Shown here piece after piece: positions 20,433-21,038 of a stretch of 21,038 bases of DNA. The DNA is from Thermoflexales bacterium (lineage in GTDB: Bacteria > Chloroflexota > Anaerolineae > Fen-1058). Under the pieces are notes generated by a model. The model ran no database searches. It had not been told where the DNA came from and saw nothing but the letters and a program-made list of their open reading frames with translations. Position 1 is the first letter of the stretch. Every line of letters starts with the position of its first letter. The stretch covers positions 1-21,038 of the forward strand of contig JAFGFO010000133.1 in assembly GCA_016931085.1 (NCBI GenBank), written 5' to 3'. The translations under genes were made by a program, and so were the position numbers.

Positions 20433-21038
20433 CTAGTGGCCGGGCAGGTTGTAACTGCCGCCGATGTCTCCAAAGCCGCTGCTGCGAGACAGGTTGCATA
20501 TCCCGCCTATCCGCCGGCCGTTGAGCGAAACGACCTGCGCCGAGAGCCCCACACGACTCGGCAGATTGTCAGCCGCGTAGACCGCGCATGCGCCCGCTAC
20601 GATGTTCTCTGTGCCTCCACGTTCCGCCACGGCCGCCCCCCCATCGTAATAATAGCTCCGCCGCACCTGGGCTGTATCGTCATCCACATTCTGCACCTGG
20701 AGTCCCGTCTTCCAGCCATCGCTGTCCACATTGGCCACGAAAGGCGCCACCAGGCTGGCCGCCCCGCCCAGCAGCGCGCTGTAGCTCTGGTGGGAGCGCC
20801 GCCAGGCAGTGCTGTTTTGCTGGTTGACGATGGCCACGATCGGCTGCCCATTGTCCGTGCTGAGCTGAGCCGAGCCAGCCCAGTTGTTCGGCAGTCCCGC
20901 CTCAGTCGATTGGCTGACCATGGCATATCCCTTGGCCGGCACGGAGGAGGGGAGGGTACGCACCACGCCGTTGGAGTACGTGATGGTGACGTGGGCGGCG
21001 ATGTCGCCCACGTTCTGCACCTGGAAGGCGCTGTTCCA
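20433..21038 (-). CDS. C-terminal part of a surface-repeat protein (partial)
   Basis: The frame enters from the right edge and ends at TAG 20433-20435, showing 201 residues. Two copies of a beta-sandwich repeat are visible, one from WNSAFQVQNVGDIAAHVTI and another from WKTGLQVQNVDDDTAQVR. Each has the order W-x3-hQVQN, a strand pair, a Pro/Gly-rich turn, then SAQ and an IVAIVN-like strand. Such repeats occur in long secreted Chloroflexota proteins. The C-terminus (RSSGFGDIGGSYNLPGH) lacks the YhPhVhR tail of the propeller proteins. The true start lies outside the window; the GTG at 21020 is internal. It is convergent with the hydrolase gene at 18925, 53 bp away. Confidence 0.75.
   Translation of the reverse strand, partial: WNSAFQVQNVGDIAAHVTITYSNGVVRTLPSSVPAKGYAMVSQSTEAGLPNNWAGSAQLSTDNGQPIVAIVNQQNSTAWRRSHQSYSALLGGAASLVAPFVANVDSDGWKTGLQVQNVDDDTAQVRRSYYYDGGAAVAERGGTENIVAGACAVYAADNLPSRVGLSAQVVSLNGRRIGGICNLSRSSGFGDIGGSYNLPGH

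Overview
The window looks like a chromosomal accessory region of a Chloroflexota bacterium (Anaerolineae/Caldilineae-like). I infer this from three things: secreted multi-propeller proteins that end in a short (L)YhPhVhR tail, the WxxGhQVQN surface repeats at the right edge, and the moderately GC-rich coding style with TTG/GTG starts. The assignment is from general knowledge of such proteins, not from a search.

Layout. Bases 2-220 are the 3' end of an unknown gene. Next come a very large secreted protein (497-4972: 14 LVIVD repeats, a carboxypeptidase-regulatory-like domain, a seven-repeat PHISY propeller and three DUF11-like modules), a GT4 glycosyltransferase (5060-6163) and an overlapping Thr/Pro-rich lipoprotein (6163-6927). 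A second PHISY-propeller gene (7356-8557) is broken by an internal deletion with frameshift. It is followed by a coiled-coil DUF3782-like nuclease-fold protein (8711-9394), a decayed DUF11 module (about 9408-9540) and a small orphan protein on the minus strand (9525-9824). A third, intact PHISY-propeller gene lies at 10118-11791. Two divergent genes follow: a GT2 glycosyltransferase (11831-12787, minus) and a GT-C-like membrane protein (12906-14765). The right third has two paralogous clan GH-A glycoside hydrolases (14966-16762 and 18925-20379) flanking a second GT-C-like membrane protein (16900-18780). A partial surface-repeat protein (minus strand) runs off the right edge.

Main observation. 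All five exported-protein genes (three propeller proteins, two glycoside hydrolases) are preceded by the same roughly 85-bp module. It has a left arm AAACTGGTAACAAATC plus a T-run, a right arm that is its imperfect inverted repeat, and an extended -10 box (TGRTANMAT) at a fixed distance of 82-86 bp from the left arm. The proteins behind it belong to two unrelated families, so the module looks like a shared operator/promoter that defines a regulon of secreted proteins. The glycosyltransferase, lipoprotein and GT-C genes between them lack it and have other promoters, two of which predict leaderless mRNAs.

Reading the locus as a whole (inference): glycosyltransferases and GT-C enzymes would build or modify a surface glycan or glycoprotein coat, while the secreted propellers and GH-A enzymes act on or bind glycans outside the cell. 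The region has been remodelled by duplication, gene conversion of the C-terminal DUF11 module, and decay. No tRNA, rRNA, CRISPR array, transposase or integrase was seen.
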